DNA of 64,000 nucleotides from Leucaena leucocephala (taxonomy: Eukaryota > Streptophyta > Magnoliopsida > Fabales > Fabaceae). Below the pieces are notes generated by a model. It had not been told where the DNA came from. It saw only the letters and a program-made list of their open reading frames with translations, and searched no databases. Shown here piece by piece: positions 23,990-36,756 of this stretch (the stretch's first letter is position 1; each line of letters begins with the position of its first letter). The stretch covers positions 8,975,001-9,039,000 of the forward strand of contig CM073562.1 of NCBI GenBank assembly GCA_037074615.1, in the 5' to 3' direction. The position numbers were made by a program, and so were the translations under genes.

Positions 23990-24822
23990 CTAGTTCCTCT
24001 AGTGAATCTTTTTGCAGCTGAAACTAAATTTGTATTTAGTGATTTCTAGGATAATCATTTTATCCTGGAGCATGTTAATGAGGATGAGGATTAGAATAAT
24101 CAAAGTGAGCAAAATGAAGAGAATAACATATATAAACAATAATAGGAGGGTATGTAAGAGCATTAGAGAACTCACTTCTTCTAATGCAAACTTTGATCCT
24201 TTTCATACTTATCTTGCTTTGGATTTTAACATTGAGTTGAAAGGTTCTTTGTTCAGCAACATACCAAAATTTTATGGATTAATAAGTAAGGATCCTTTCA
24301 AGCACTTGAAAGACTATGCAATAGGTGTACTCATCTATGAAACCTATAGGTGCTGATATAGATGTATGGAGAGACAAGTATTCCATTTTACGCTTGAAGG
24401 GAACGTGAAAAAATAGTTTTACATGCTGCCATATCATGCACCTCATGCTTGGACTCCTGGAACAACTTGATAAATGCTTTCTAAGAGAGATACTTATCCT
24501 ACTTCTAAGACTGTTATAATGAGGAAAGAAATATTTAGTACAAAATAGCTTGCTCAAGAGTCTTTTATGAGTTTTAGGAAAGGTTTCAAGAGATTCTAGC
24601 TAGATGTCTTTACCACTAGATTCTAAGTGAGCATTTGGTATAGTATTTTTACTCAAGGTTGCATATTTCATATATAAATAATTTGGATGCAGCTGCTGGA
24701 GTTTCATGGATGACTTAACTCCTGATGAAGTATAGAATTTGATTCAGAAGATAGCAAATAATGACAAGCAGTATGGGGGCTATGATGCTAGGCAAGTTCA
24801 TGAAGTCTCTACAAGGTATTCT
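23990..24822 (+). pseudogene. Athila gag, N-terminal and middle part, broken
   Basis: Gag forms the particle that packages the element RNA. In this copy the readable parts are NIPKFYGLISKDPFKHLKDY (about 24262-24321), corresponding to the family's F-x-G-L-x-x-E-D-P-x-x-H-L motif, and later DDLTPDEV, NLIQKIANNDKQYG and DARQVHEVST just before 24822. The longest open piece, 24012-24356, is 114 codons. Several frameshifts and stops follow. The coding stretch is cut at 24822 by an LTR. The family assignment rests on motif order and on the upstream tRNA-Asp site. Confidence 0.75.
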
Positions 24823-27800
24823 TGTCATATCCTAATTTTTAGGCCTAGAAACCTAATATGTAGCCTGAAATAGGTAGGCTACTAGATCCTGTTGAGTATA
24901 AGTCCCATAAATATACAAATGATATTCAGGGACTAAACTGTAAATAATAAAAGTTCAGGGACTAAATTGTAAATAGTATCTCTAGGGCATAATGGTCATT
25001 TTGAGAAAGAAAGGGACTAAAGGGAAAACTCTAAAAGTTCCATGGTATGAAATGTAAGTAGACACAAGTTATGGGCCATTAAGTGTAATTATGAAAAGTT
25101 GAGCAACTAAAATGTAATTTTCAAAAGTTTCCAGGGGCAAAATGGTAATTATGAGAAAGTTAAGCCGAAAAAGGCCTAAAACTGCCTAGAAGTATTTTAG
25201 TCTCAAATATTACTAGTAATTATAGAAAATTATTCTTATAAGTTTAACACACCATAAAATTTTTATTTGAGGTCCTCCTAAATTGATTAGAATTTCCAAA
25301 GAATGAAAAATTAGTACATTATCTTCTAGACCTTAGAATCAGATAAAATTTTGTTCCAAATTCTTATAATTAATATAAGAATTTATTAAATTAATAGAAC
25401 TAAAAAAGGAGTTATGTATAGTTTATAATAGAATTTATAGTGGATTAAAATACCTGATAAGTGCTTTTTAAGGGAATTTATTGGGAGTTGAGCCCATGAA
25501 GACAGGGGACCACATAGAAGGCCAAAATACACCTTATAGGCCTATTAATATTTTTAGATAAATATATGGGCTAGTGCTAATAAAGATATGTAAAAATATA
25601 AAATTATGAAAATGCTACTTGTTGTGCCATTGAATAAGAGATAGATTGAGGGCATTTTGGTCATTTGAATAATGTTAAACGGTCAAGGAGAGTTTCTAGA
25701 ATAGTTGACCAAGGTTAAAGAATACTTTAGTGATGTGTAAAAAGACGATAATGCCTAAGAGATATTAAAGTAAATAAAGAAGAACCAAGGGGCATTTTGG
25801 TAATTTGCCAAGGAATCAATAATTAAGTTTAGACCCAGTCCAAGAATGTCAATGGTAGGAAGAATCCAGATACTGGATTTAAGATTAGAAAAATATTACA
25901 GAATCTCAGAAAAATTATATTTATAAAACAATATGCTTTTTGGGAAATTGGATTGAGCCGTTACCGAATTGGAATATAATTTTTCTAGATGCTTATTCCC
26001 CTTGGAAATTTACCACATGTGGATATGAGGTGTCCCTTGATGATGTCATCTTTTGGCTTATAGGGCAAGCCAAGATCAATATCAAATATGAACCATTAGA
26101 TCAAATAGTGTATAAAGTGATCTTTACCATCCATTTCTATGCCTTGAATACCCCCTTAAGCTCCCCAAAACCGTGGCATAAAGAGACCTTGTGGAGGTGC
26201 TACTCAAAGGAAAAGCCAAGTCAAGATAAAGAAGGATCCTAGAACCAAAGTTTAAGCTAGCTAGGGATTAAGGTAAGGAATCTATCCTATCTTATTTTTC
26301 TTTAATTTGGGGGCTTGAACTTAGGGTTTTTATGAAGAAATTTAAGCTTTACCTAATGTATATGTGCTGTCCAAAACCGTAAATGAAAGGAGAAAGAAGA
26401 AATTAAAGTTAGAGTTATGTGATTGATGCTTAAACAAGCTATTTATATGATATAGGGAGATGGAATTTCAATAATCTAATGCTTCCATTGAATTTATATG
26501 ATGATTTTGTGTAAGATTGGATATATTTGAAGCATTAGAAGTATTGGAATTGAAAGTTGTAATTTTTGAAAGTCTTCTCTATTACTGTTCACTCTCATGA
26601 ATAGTGATCAGAATTTATGATTTTTATGCTCCAATGGTTTTAAAATAAAAATTTTTGTGGGATAAAATAGAGAAACAAGTATTAGAAGGATTGGAATAAA
26701 AATGATAACTTTTGAAAGGAAAAGGGGAGTTATGCTATTATGTCTAGAATAGTGTATAGTTGCTAGAATTTGATAGTTCTGAGTTCATAAATGGATTTAG
26801 AAGGATAAATTGTGTAAGGTAAGGTCAAAATATTAATTGGTTCAAAGGCCAAATTAATTAGTAAAGATTAGAGAAAGTTACCTTAGTTAAAGTAAGTTCA
26901 ATGTTCAAGAAAGTTAGATTATAATGAGTGGATGATAATGCTATGTTAGGAATTGATTGGTGTACTAAAAAGGGGGAAGCCACACATAATGGTGTGCTCA
27001 AAAGAGGGCAGCCACACATTAAGGAGAAGCAAGAAGGAAGAAGTAAAGATAAAGTAAATCAAAGTCAAGCATGTGATGTAGTAAACTATCCTAAACTTAT
27101 ATGTATTTGATGTTACGCTTGATTGTGCTATGGCTATATTTAATTGTGTTACATATGTGTATATGATTAAAACTATGTTACTATGATTACTTTGGCCAAT
27201 TGTATTTCATATGTTATATAGAAGCATGAACATTATACAATGTTAACACTTTCACAAGCAATCACAAGTATTTATATTGATACATAAATTGTTTAGTACC
27301 GTTTACTACTGAGAGTTTCCCAAAAATCTCACTCCATCCATGTAATGCTAATTCCAATAGGTTCATGAATTATGAAAGAATATGAAGAAGCACGAAGAGA
27401 AGTTAGGGATTGGATAATATAATGTTATATGATGAATTGTTCTATGTAATGATATTATATGACTAGTTTGAGCAGTAGTTTTCATGATTTAATGACAAAT
27501 AATAAATGATAAAATAAATGTATAAAATTTTATAGACACTTATTTACCATATGAAGCTTAGTTTTGACACAAAGTAAGCCTTATTTCGATCTCTGTATAA
27601 AGAGAACAAATATTCCAAAGTCAGGGGCCAAAATTTATTTTCAGAATTTTTGACCAAATAAATAGTAACTTTTGACTATTAAACTGCATTGATTAACTAA
27701 GTATTTGGTTAGGAAATTATTTTTCCCTTAAAGTTCAAGACGTCATACTTTTGTAGCTTTTTAAACCATTTTATTTCAATTTTTGTAGAATTAATTATGA

Positions 27801-27930
27801 TTTTTTAAAATTCATCGCCGAATCTGGATATACTATATAACAGTAACTCGTTAAAGTGAAATTCCAGATTTAGCTAATGGACATTAAAGGTCATATAAGT
27901 GGTTTTAAATACTACTGAAAGTCATATAAG
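24823..27930 (+). mobile_element. Chimeric LTR: B-type 5' part, A-type 3' part
   Basis: It starts TGTCATATCC at 24823 within Athila gag. To about 26050 it matches the B LTR (reverse of 37960-39187), including the GAGGTGTCCCTTGATGATGT text at 26018. From about 26060 (AAGCCAAGAT) it matches the A LTR up to TACTACTGAA near 27917. The last ~45 A-LTR bases are missing or degenerate. ATTCT occurs at 24818-24822 and at 27935-27939, which could be a target duplication. Open frames at 25940-26242 and 26928-27110 are LTR sequence. Confidence 0.7.
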
Positions 27931-28558
27931 TGTAATTCTTGATATATTTTTAAGAATATGTTATTACATAACATTTGTAATTAATGCAGAACATTAATGA
28001 AGATTGAATCAAATTCCACAATCGATAGCCAAGGATTAGATTTTTAATAGCAGTAAAAGACCTATTAAATATATTATCACTCTAGGACCTAAACCAAAGC
28101 TATGCATTTCATTTTTCTGTAGAATAAGGTTCATAACTCTATTTTTCAATTGCATCAAGCAATCTAGAAATAGTAACTGAAATGGAAAAAATTAGTTAGA
28201 ATGCAACAAGAATAGTTAGTTGACAGTTGGACCCAGGAATTAAGTGAACTATAACAAAAGCAAGTGGGATAGAAGTGTCTAGATAGCTACATGTGCTTAC
28301 AATAGAGTGGCACGTGCTAGTACAATCATTAACAAATTTAAAGATTTTGAGCACATGCTTTCACGAAGAGGAGTCATATAATCACCATAAGCTTCCTGTA
28401 TCGGGGAATTCACTCATCATTATTCCCATCTCAATTCTTTATCTGCAACTTTCCTCTTTTATGGGTGTGAGACTAGAACCTCTATCTCCTTCATCTAATC
28501 CTCTATCTCTTCTTAATTCTTCATGGAATATGCTTATCCTCTGCTTAGATCATGACAA
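27931..28558 (+). mobile_element. Athila-type LTR fragment (second copy)
   Basis: TGTAATTCTTGATATATTTT begins similarity to 21796, which continues to TAGATCATGA near 28555 (compare 22415). The rest of the LTR is absent. The small open frame at 28293-28613 overlaps it and is not conserved as coding. Confidence 0.75.
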
Positions 28559-28841
28559 ATTGATAAGATACATTTTGTATATGGTTTCTATGACACTTTT
28601 AAGAGTATTATAACAACTTTACCATTCATTTTATGCCTTAAATTGTACTTTTTTGGTAATACATGATTGTGCATGGCAATGTGCTAATTAAACGATAAAA
28701 TGGTAAATTAACTCTTCCAAACTACATATATTCTGTTATTTGCTGATTTAGAATTTTACAATGAGCTTTTATGTTGGATTGCAGGTATTTTGGAAGAGAG
28801 CAAGCACTAGGAAAGAAATAACAAGTCAATGAAAGTGAAAT
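28559..28841. other. Unassigned fragment
   Basis: It lies between the LTR fragment and the C element and contains GCAGGTATTTTGGAAGAGAG, which is like text in some Athila/Tat LTRs. No firm assignment. Confidence 0.35.
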
Positions 28842-31800
28842 TGACACATCCTTACTTCTAACCTTAATTATACTCCATTAGAAGTGATTGGAACCAATTA
28901 CATGATCATTTGTTTTAAAAACATTCATTTCCAAAAGAAATGCTCTCGGGTATTGTTCAATTTGACTGTTCATTTGGTAATTCTAGAACATGTACCCTAC
29001 TTTGAAGGAAAAATATGAAACTGAGTTTTTCTTGTCCACATAAAATCAGTTTATTGGTTAAAAATCACTGTTCATTTGGTAAAATCTGGAAGTTCCAGTT
29101 TCTTTGCTTAACTTCAAAAGTTCATTTCTCTTTGGTTCTTATCCAAATGAACTGTGTTACCTATGGATTTAAAACTCTAGATGTCCTCTTTAACCTTATA
29201 AAATTTCATATAAAAATTCGTTCATTTGATATATGAAATCATTGCATGAACATCACTGCCTTTCAGCACTCATTTTATCTCAATTCCAGTTCTTACTTCC
29301 AAATTTGGAAAATCATAACAATTCGGATACTTATCCAAATGAGTCGTTCTTAGTGTTAATTTAAATATCTATATGTTAACTTTAATCATGCCAAGTTTTA
29401 GACTAAAACTCATTGGTTTATACATTATAACCATCATCACAAATCGTCAGCCTCAAAACATAGTTACAGAAACATACACAATACATGCTAGCATATCACC
29501 CTATGGTGTCATGTAAGTCATGTAACTTATTATACAAACTTAATCATAACCATTTAATCTCTTCCCTTGAGAGGATCCATCACCTAAAACATAATTATGC
29601 ATGTGGAAGGAATGAGATTTCATATAAATCACAATAGCAAGTTACACAAACTATAATATCATGCATGAATAATTGGATGCTTAACATGTTATGATGAGAT
29701 GGGAGCTACTTCATAATGGTACATAAGAAAACTCTAACATGCATATTGTCCTGACATAACTTAAAGGATTTGCAATAATTCATACTTCATCATAACATGA
29801 TGACATAAGCTTAAGCTCAACCAAATACCATAATCAACAAGCAAGCAAACAATTAAACAAACGTGAGTTATAGTTAGGTATTATTGTTACCTCTTAGTTA
29901 TCCTTGTCAAGGTCTTCTTGAGGTGCTTTATTTCCTTCACAAACCTAGCCATTACACAATAATATCAAGTTACAACTCAATTTGAAGACAAAACCAAGAC
30001 TAGGTTTTCACTAGATCCCTTTCTTTCTCTACTTTATGTTTCTTACTTCCATATTTCCAAAATAAATTCTCATGGTTCATTTACACATAATTTTTCATTT
30101 AGAATCAAAATATGAAACTATAATTTCTAAAATCAAAACACTTCAGTTGCTACAGTACCAAACCGAAGTGAAGCCATTGATTCCAAAAACTTTATATTTT
30201 GATTCCAATGCTTCTAATACTTGTTCTCCTACTTTATCCCAACACAATTTTATATTTTAAACTCATTGGAAGAATCAAAATCATGAAATTCCATCATATG
30301 AATAGTACCATATAAAGTACCAGCAAGAACACAAAACCCAAAATCCTAACATACTTGAATTTCCAAGCTTACACCACTTGATTCTAGCTTGTTTAAGCTT
30401 GTCTAAATTATCCATAATATAAAACTCATATTTTAACTACATATGAGCAGCACTTCCAGTAGAAACCATAAGGGAAATATAGCATGAAAATCCCTTAAAA
30501 CCATAAGCTAGCTTATTAGAACAAAGCTCAAGATCAAGGGAGATGATTACCTTTATTGTTGCTTCACTTTGTGTGCTTTGTTCTTGGTTGAATGGAAATT
30601 TTGCAAGAGTTTCCCTATGTTTAACCATGCATGCCAAATGGGTTCTGATTTGGGGGGTATTTATAGAGAAATTTGGGTTGAAATGGATGGCCAATATTGA
30701 TTTGTATACTATTATATCAAAGGGCACATATTTAATCTTGAATATAACTTTTTCCAAAAAGAATAATTATGAAATCATGTGGGAAAGCTCATGGGACACC
30801 TAAGAGGGGGTATGTGGCATGCTGTCCATGTATGGAAGCTTCTGGAAAAGTTATAGTCCAATCTGGTACTGACTGGAGCAGTTTCACAACAACCAGACTA
30901 TGTTCTGTTCCTAATTTTTTATAATACACCAGGATATGTATTATGTCCTAGAAATTAATATCGAGGCTTCTCATACCATTGAAAATAATATACTGAAGAT
31001 TTATCTACCATCCATCCCTTGGGAAATCACCAAAAAACCCTTGGTGTCCTTTAATGCACTGTACTAACCCTAAGGACATAATTGTCATTTTGCCCCTCTT
31101 TGTATTGTCTCTGGGCATATACTGGCTCAACTGACCATATTTATTCCTTATGCCACATTTTTAGCCTATCCCAGATGACCAAAATGGTCTCCATCCATCT
31201 CTAGTACAATCTGGGCATCCAGGGGCATTTTTGTAATTTTGTACCTTTTCTGCACACTGGCCCCTTCTACTGATGAACTAGTACACTGGGTTTTGGGCCC
31301 TCCTTGGCGTCATCATGGGCCTATATATGAGGTCATCAAAACTCATTCTATCCAGGCTTACATACCGATAAGTTCCATTATCGGATCACAGGTGTTATCA
31401 AACTCCCGTTAAAATTCACTAATATGTAAATAACTTTTTATACAGAACTTCTTCCAGAGTTCTGTCAGATCTAGGACATCTGACACTGTAGGGCACACTT
31501 TTCTGTAATTTCCCTACTTATATCTGAAGTTCATAAAATCTGATAAAATTTTAGATAACTTTTAGACTGTCAGATAAATATCTGCTGTCTGGAGCTCTAA
31601 TAAAATTTCTGTATCATGTCAGATTAACCGGCATATCTTCCTCTATTTACTGATGGAATATGGGACTGAAAAGCTTCCGGGCAGTTATAACCCTTTCTGG
31701 GCTGATCTTTCTATAATTACAATTTTGCCCTTGAACTTTTTACTTAATTACATTTAAGACCCTTAACTTTTAGAAATTACCACTTTTGGCCTAACTTTTG

Positions 31801-31968
31801 TTTCTACTTTAATTTTTGGCCTTTAACCTTTTCTACTTTGCATTTAGGTCCTTCTCTTTCTTCAATACTCATATAACCTTTATCATTTCTTCTGATCTTC
31901 GTCATGATCCTTTCTAAACCTTTTTCCACTATCAGTATTATATAGATAGGAAAAATTAGGATATGACA
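28842..31968 (-). mobile_element. C-type 3' LTR
   Basis: Begins TGACACATCC and ends GGATATGACA in + coordinates, 3127 bases. The part near the PPT (from about 30660 on) resembles the A LTR well. The rest is a diverged relative. Open frames at 29015-29236, 30072-30260 and 30437-30803 lie inside it and are not genes. Confidence 0.9.
30658..30665 (-). promoter_or_regulatory. LTR TATA box
   Basis: TATAAATA on the reverse strand, followed by CCCCCC, at the conserved position of the LTR. Confidence 0.55.
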
Positions 31969-31986
31969 TTTATATCCCCCTTTAAA
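31969..31986 (-). other. Polypurine tract
   Basis: On the reverse strand TTTAAAGGGGGATATAAA immediately precedes the 3' LTR start, TGTCATATCC. This is the plus-strand primer site in reverse transcription. Confidence 0.85.
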
Positions 31987-32589
31987 ATAAATTTTGCCTC
32001 AAAATTTACTCAACACCTCAGTCAAAAATCTTGGATACATATCCTTATCTTCTTTTTGATTAAGGACTGGGGTATCTATTTCTTATTTTCTATTTTGACA
32101 TTTTAGCGGAGTACCTTTCATGTCCGCAAAATCTTTATATCTTTACTATGATCATTCTTCTGTCATAAATCAACTCAATCAGAGCTGAACCCAGTTCATT
32201 CTATTACTTACTTTCTTGTTAAGCATCTATTTACATATGAACTTCTCACCATACTAAATTTGTGAGTAGTGTCTATTTCTTTCATATCAAACTACCTCAT
32301 ATACTACTATACTCTAGAGTTTCTATTACTGACTCATCATACTTCTTAGTGCAATCACCTACTGCTCATCTAAGTATCTAGCAGAATTCTCTGAACATCC
32401 GCAAAACATTATCTCTCATTTTCATGTCATCATATTTCTATTCTTCTTATCATCTTTATTAACTTATCATAATATAGAGAGAGGACTTATGTCATCATTC
32501 CTTCTTTTATTGCTTTCCTGCTAACTAAGAGCACATAGGAGCACATACTCTAACATGCATAAGCCTGGCCAACATGTTGCAGGACTACA

Positions 32590-32710
32590 TATCTGCCCAT
32601 GAATGCAAAGCTTTAACATCAGAGCTCAAGTATTAACACTCGGAGCTTGCACAGCTCTAACACTCAGAGCTTACACTGCTCTAACATTTGGAGCTTTAGC
32701 ATATTTTACA
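32590..32710 (-). repeat. AGCTCTAACACTCGGAGCTT short repeats
   Basis: GGAGCT(T/C) and AGCTCTAACA(C/T) words recur about four times in 120 bases. The same array is at 51660-51770. Confidence 0.65.
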
Positions 32711-33629
32711 ACATAACATAATGCCTGGCATTTTATACAAGGAGTGAAAGCTCTCACTTGCTCCTTCATCTGTAACTTATTATTTAAACATCTTATCCCT
32801 TTAAAAACATAGCCTCTCAATCTGTTTACAAGGCTAGCTATAAAGCCATTTCATATCGTACTTCTCAATACATATTTCTCATAACATATCTCATTACGCA
32901 CTCTATAGCATTTCTCATTTTGTATTTTTCATGTCATAACGTGGCATATCTGGCCAAATCTAGCTATATCTATCTTTCAAATCCATTACATTTGGACTTG
33001 ACATAAGGGTTCTAGCTTCTTACTATTCATAACCCTTTTCTAACTTTTTATAGCTCTTTCTATCATCTTACATAGCTTTGTGCATATATGAAAATTTCTA
33101 CCTTTTTCTATCACTTCCTAGGGTGTCACACATCATTGGGCTACTCTTGCATGAGCATGCTTAACTGAAATAGGCATATATAAATCTGAAGCACTGGTGC
33201 TAACAAGCTTTAACCCTAGTACTTTACTATCTTAGACCAATCTTATACTATCTTTGTTGGGTCTATATGGCCTTCTAATCTCTTTATCCTTATCTGGAGG
33301 ATCTATTTATCTTTCATTCTTATTCTTTGTAATCTTATCGTAAGGATCTTTTTAATCTCATCTGATCCTTTCTTATATCTTATGAGTAAATTCTTGGTAC
33401 TCAGGGTTAACTACTTTAACTTTGATCATTTAGTTCTTGTTGTATGTACAAAGATTTTGAGTTCAGTACCTAATAGTAGTAAGGCTATATGAAACTAGCA
33501 TCATGGATACTCTCTCTTTTATGAGTTAACCAACTTGTGAAGCTTCTATACCTTAACTTTTCCTTGGTATTCGTCTTTCCAAAGAAATACTGTACTTATG
33601 GCTCATTGCTTTCTTTCTCTAGGCTAGGT

Positions 33630-33760
33630 CTACTGCGACCCTCGGGATCTACTACGATCAACCGTAAGCCTTCTCAGGATCTAACTGCGACCCTATGAGC
33701 CATACTAGGATCTACTGTAATCTTCTAGAATATACTATAATTCTATTGTACTGTATTATC
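33630..33760 (-). repeat. Short GGATC-containing internal repeat
   Basis: GGATCTACT or GGATCTAACT words about 31-35 bases apart, each followed by GCGA or a variant. Counterpart of the arrays near 3.5, 14.3 and 52.7 kb. Confidence 0.65.
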
Positions 33761-35897
33761 ATCTCTGGAAGACCTAAACCAACAGACAAGGTTACAAGGT
33801 TAGTCACTTCTACATAGTTGTTAACTCTACAGATAATTCCCCAAAAATGATCACAGAAGCCAATATTACCTATTAGGACTTTTCTCATTTCCTCTATCAC
33901 TCCGAAACTTCATATATCATTCTGATCTTTTATAACTTTAATATATCCATTATTGCAGAGAGTTACATAGGCTCTACCATGTACATATCTATCATCACCT
34001 ATTAATCTCATCAGAGGGACCTTACTCTATCTGAGTTATACTGTCCCATCTCTTAGCTTTATTTCAAAAGCAATCATTCTCTATCGCAAGAGCAATCTAG
34101 CTCTATTGCAAAAATATTAACTCATTTTTAAAAACTGCTATTTCTTAGAGCTGCATCATTTTTCATAACTACCTCTCATTTCCTTTCATATCTATAGCAC
34201 ATCATTCATATATTTTATCCCCATTGAAGAGATATGTCCTAAGTACTGTAATCATTTATCTGTAAATTCACTATAAATCCTCATCTTTGATCTCATTCTC
34301 TATCCCATTGACTATCATTGCCTGATCATAAATTTTCTTTCTATTCTTTGGGAATTAACTAGCTAATTATCTCGTTCATTACTTCTCTATTACTTCATCC
34401 TTACCAAGTTGAATCATTTAATTGTATGTCATAGGGCATGGGAGCAACATAATTTTTTCATCTGATATAATCTATCCCGTATGTACTATGTGAGGGGAGT
34501 ATTCATTTATCATAGTATACTCTATCCTGCATAATATGCAAGGAGATGCAATCATTTAAACATTCTATAACATGTGTATCAACATATAACAACTTCAAGT
34601 AGATGCAACCTCTCATCATAACTTATAGTAACATAAGCCATATCACTATCACATACATCTGCTCAACCATTCCTCATACTCACATTGCAATTAAACAATT
34701 AACTAGGTAACTTTTAAACATTCTGTCCCTTTATTACTTTAACTGCTAGGTCCTAATCATCTATTCAGGTACCTGAGTCATTTATTTGTTTCACTTATGC
34801 TACCACATCACCCTCTTATTAGGGTATAGACTCAACCCTTCTTTACTCTTTCTTACATAAGGAATAGGGGAGTCACTTTATCTTTAAACCTGTGGCTACC
34901 TCACTAGGTTATATTCATTCTATCATATTATCTCTTATCGCCTGTAAAACTTATGTGTCTCTAGCCTAAAGGATTTATGTGTTATTGGCCTCACTGTAAT
35001 CCATAACTGAGTCAGCTATTCTTTTTTAGCTACTGAGGAAAGGTCAGCTCATATCTCTATGCCATTTGAACTTTTAAGTTTTCCCTTATTCTCTTAGATT
35101 ACTAACAGGTAAGAAAAATATCTCTTATTAAGCCTCAAGGTTCATGTAGATGAACTCGGCTAATTATTCATCAAAGGGTTTCTCTTTCCTTTATGCTAAC
35201 CCTTAACCTCATGCCAACCTCTCTCTAATTGAGAGGAATACTTCTTTTAAACTCTTTGAGAAAAACTTCTCAAGTGAACGAATCACTCTCCATCTTGTAT
35301 GGAGTGACATATGTATCTCTTTGTATCTCTTAACTCTTTTTGTCTGTTAGTCTCAGTCTGTTCTTGACTGGACTATGATCCCTTTCTCGTCTATCTTTAG
35401 ATCCTGACTAATTTAGGTCATAGGGATCTCATTCATCACCTAGCATTACTATTTATGTTCTCTAGGGTAAAGTGTTAGATTACTATCTCTTCGTGATAGA
35501 ATCCCTCTATCTTGGGAACATTAACTTTATATCTATCATCTATCACGTCTTTAACCTTAGGCCATGTATTAGATCATTCTTAGGCAAGTCTCATTCTAAC
35601 TTCTTATCATTATGTTCAATAGAGACTAGCTACACAAAGTGTTTCATAATGTAGATTAACTCCTGATGATCATACGGAGGATCTACTTCTAAACCTCTTC
35701 TTAAACTGATCTTCTGTATCTCAGTGCATCATACTATCTAGCTTGCCTGGACTCTATGCTAAACCTCTAACTGATAACCTTCAGTGAGGTTAGTATCTTC
35801 ATTCCTGTCATAAGGTCTTTGTGCATTTTAGTGCTACCTGAGTACTTGCTAGCTGCATCTCATATTCTCCGTAACCTTTAGTCGTGACCATCTCAAC

Positions 35898-36420
35898 TTA
35901 CTTATCACAACTTAACAGCTCTGTATTCTTCCACCATCTGTCGGTATCTCTTTCTAACTGGTAGAATGCCATTTGCGCTTTACTCTTAGATGGACAACCC
36001 AATACCTTAAAGATCTTCTCCAGTCTGCTGATCCAATCCTCCGCTTTCTGTACATCGAACGTTCCTTCAAACCTCAGAGGACTATACTTATAGAACTTAG
36101 CCATCCACTGTTGAATACCAGCAGGATCTATTGTTTGTCCTTTCTGTCTTGGTGGCTCTGTTATTTGTTGAACTATCTCTAGTTTTGTATTAACTATACC
36201 AGCAGACTCTGTCTGCTGTAGGTTCTCTACTGATTCTGCTATAGCTATTACTATAGCGCATCCCTTTCCTGTTTGCTTCTTACTTAAGCCGCTTTTACTT
36301 CCTCAATCAATTTCTATTACTATTCTAGTCATTCTATAATCAACTGGTTAATGTCTCCAGCGTTTTGAGGTTCACCCGAAGAACTAGCTCTTCTTTTTCT
36401 TACCAGTTTGTCTTACTATA
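35898..36420 (-). pseudogene. Gag remnant of the C element
   Basis: The open stretch 36104-35898 (68 codons) begins MAKFYKYSPLRFEGTFD and continues with AEDWISRLEKIFKVLGC, then AFYQLERDTDRWW. This is the plant Ty3/gypsy Gag signature (P-x-F-x-G, AE-W-I, LEKIF, A-x-x-L, WW). Upstream in other frames, TEPPRQKGQ (near 36150) and RASSSGEPQ (near 36390) suggest the N-terminus, with stops and shifts between. Just downstream (to 35800) the frame is broken. Gag makes the particle. This copy could not make one. The A element has a different sequence in this position. Confidence 0.8.
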
Positions 36421-36629
36421 GTAATAGGAAATAGGAAAGGAATACTATAATTAACATAATTCACATTTCATTCACAACATAGTATACATCAAGTTCAACA
36501 GCATTACATAGACTTTTCATAACATACATACATATACAATAGCCTCACTGTCATAAGTACATTCAAAGGTTCACTTATGTATCAGTCTAGAATAATCTAT
36601 TCAGAGTATTTCTTAAGCCAGAATCCTAT

Positions 36630-36641
36630 GCTCTGATACTA
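36630..36641 (-). other. Primer-binding site, tRNA-iMet type, one change
   Basis: The reverse complement is TAGTATCAGAGC, against TGGTATCAGAGC elsewhere. It lies three bases from the LTR start at 36645. Confidence 0.85.
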
Positions 36642-36756
36642 AAATGATACATCCTTACTTTTAACCTCAATTATACTCCATTATAAGTGATTGGAACCAA
36701 TTACATGATCATTTACTTTAAAAACAATCATTTCCAAAAGAATTGCTCTCAGGTAC

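Noticed and set aside
32590..32710. Possible CRISPR-like array from recurring AGCTC words
   Set aside because: Units and spacers are irregular and very short, the host is a plant, and the same array occurs in another element copy.
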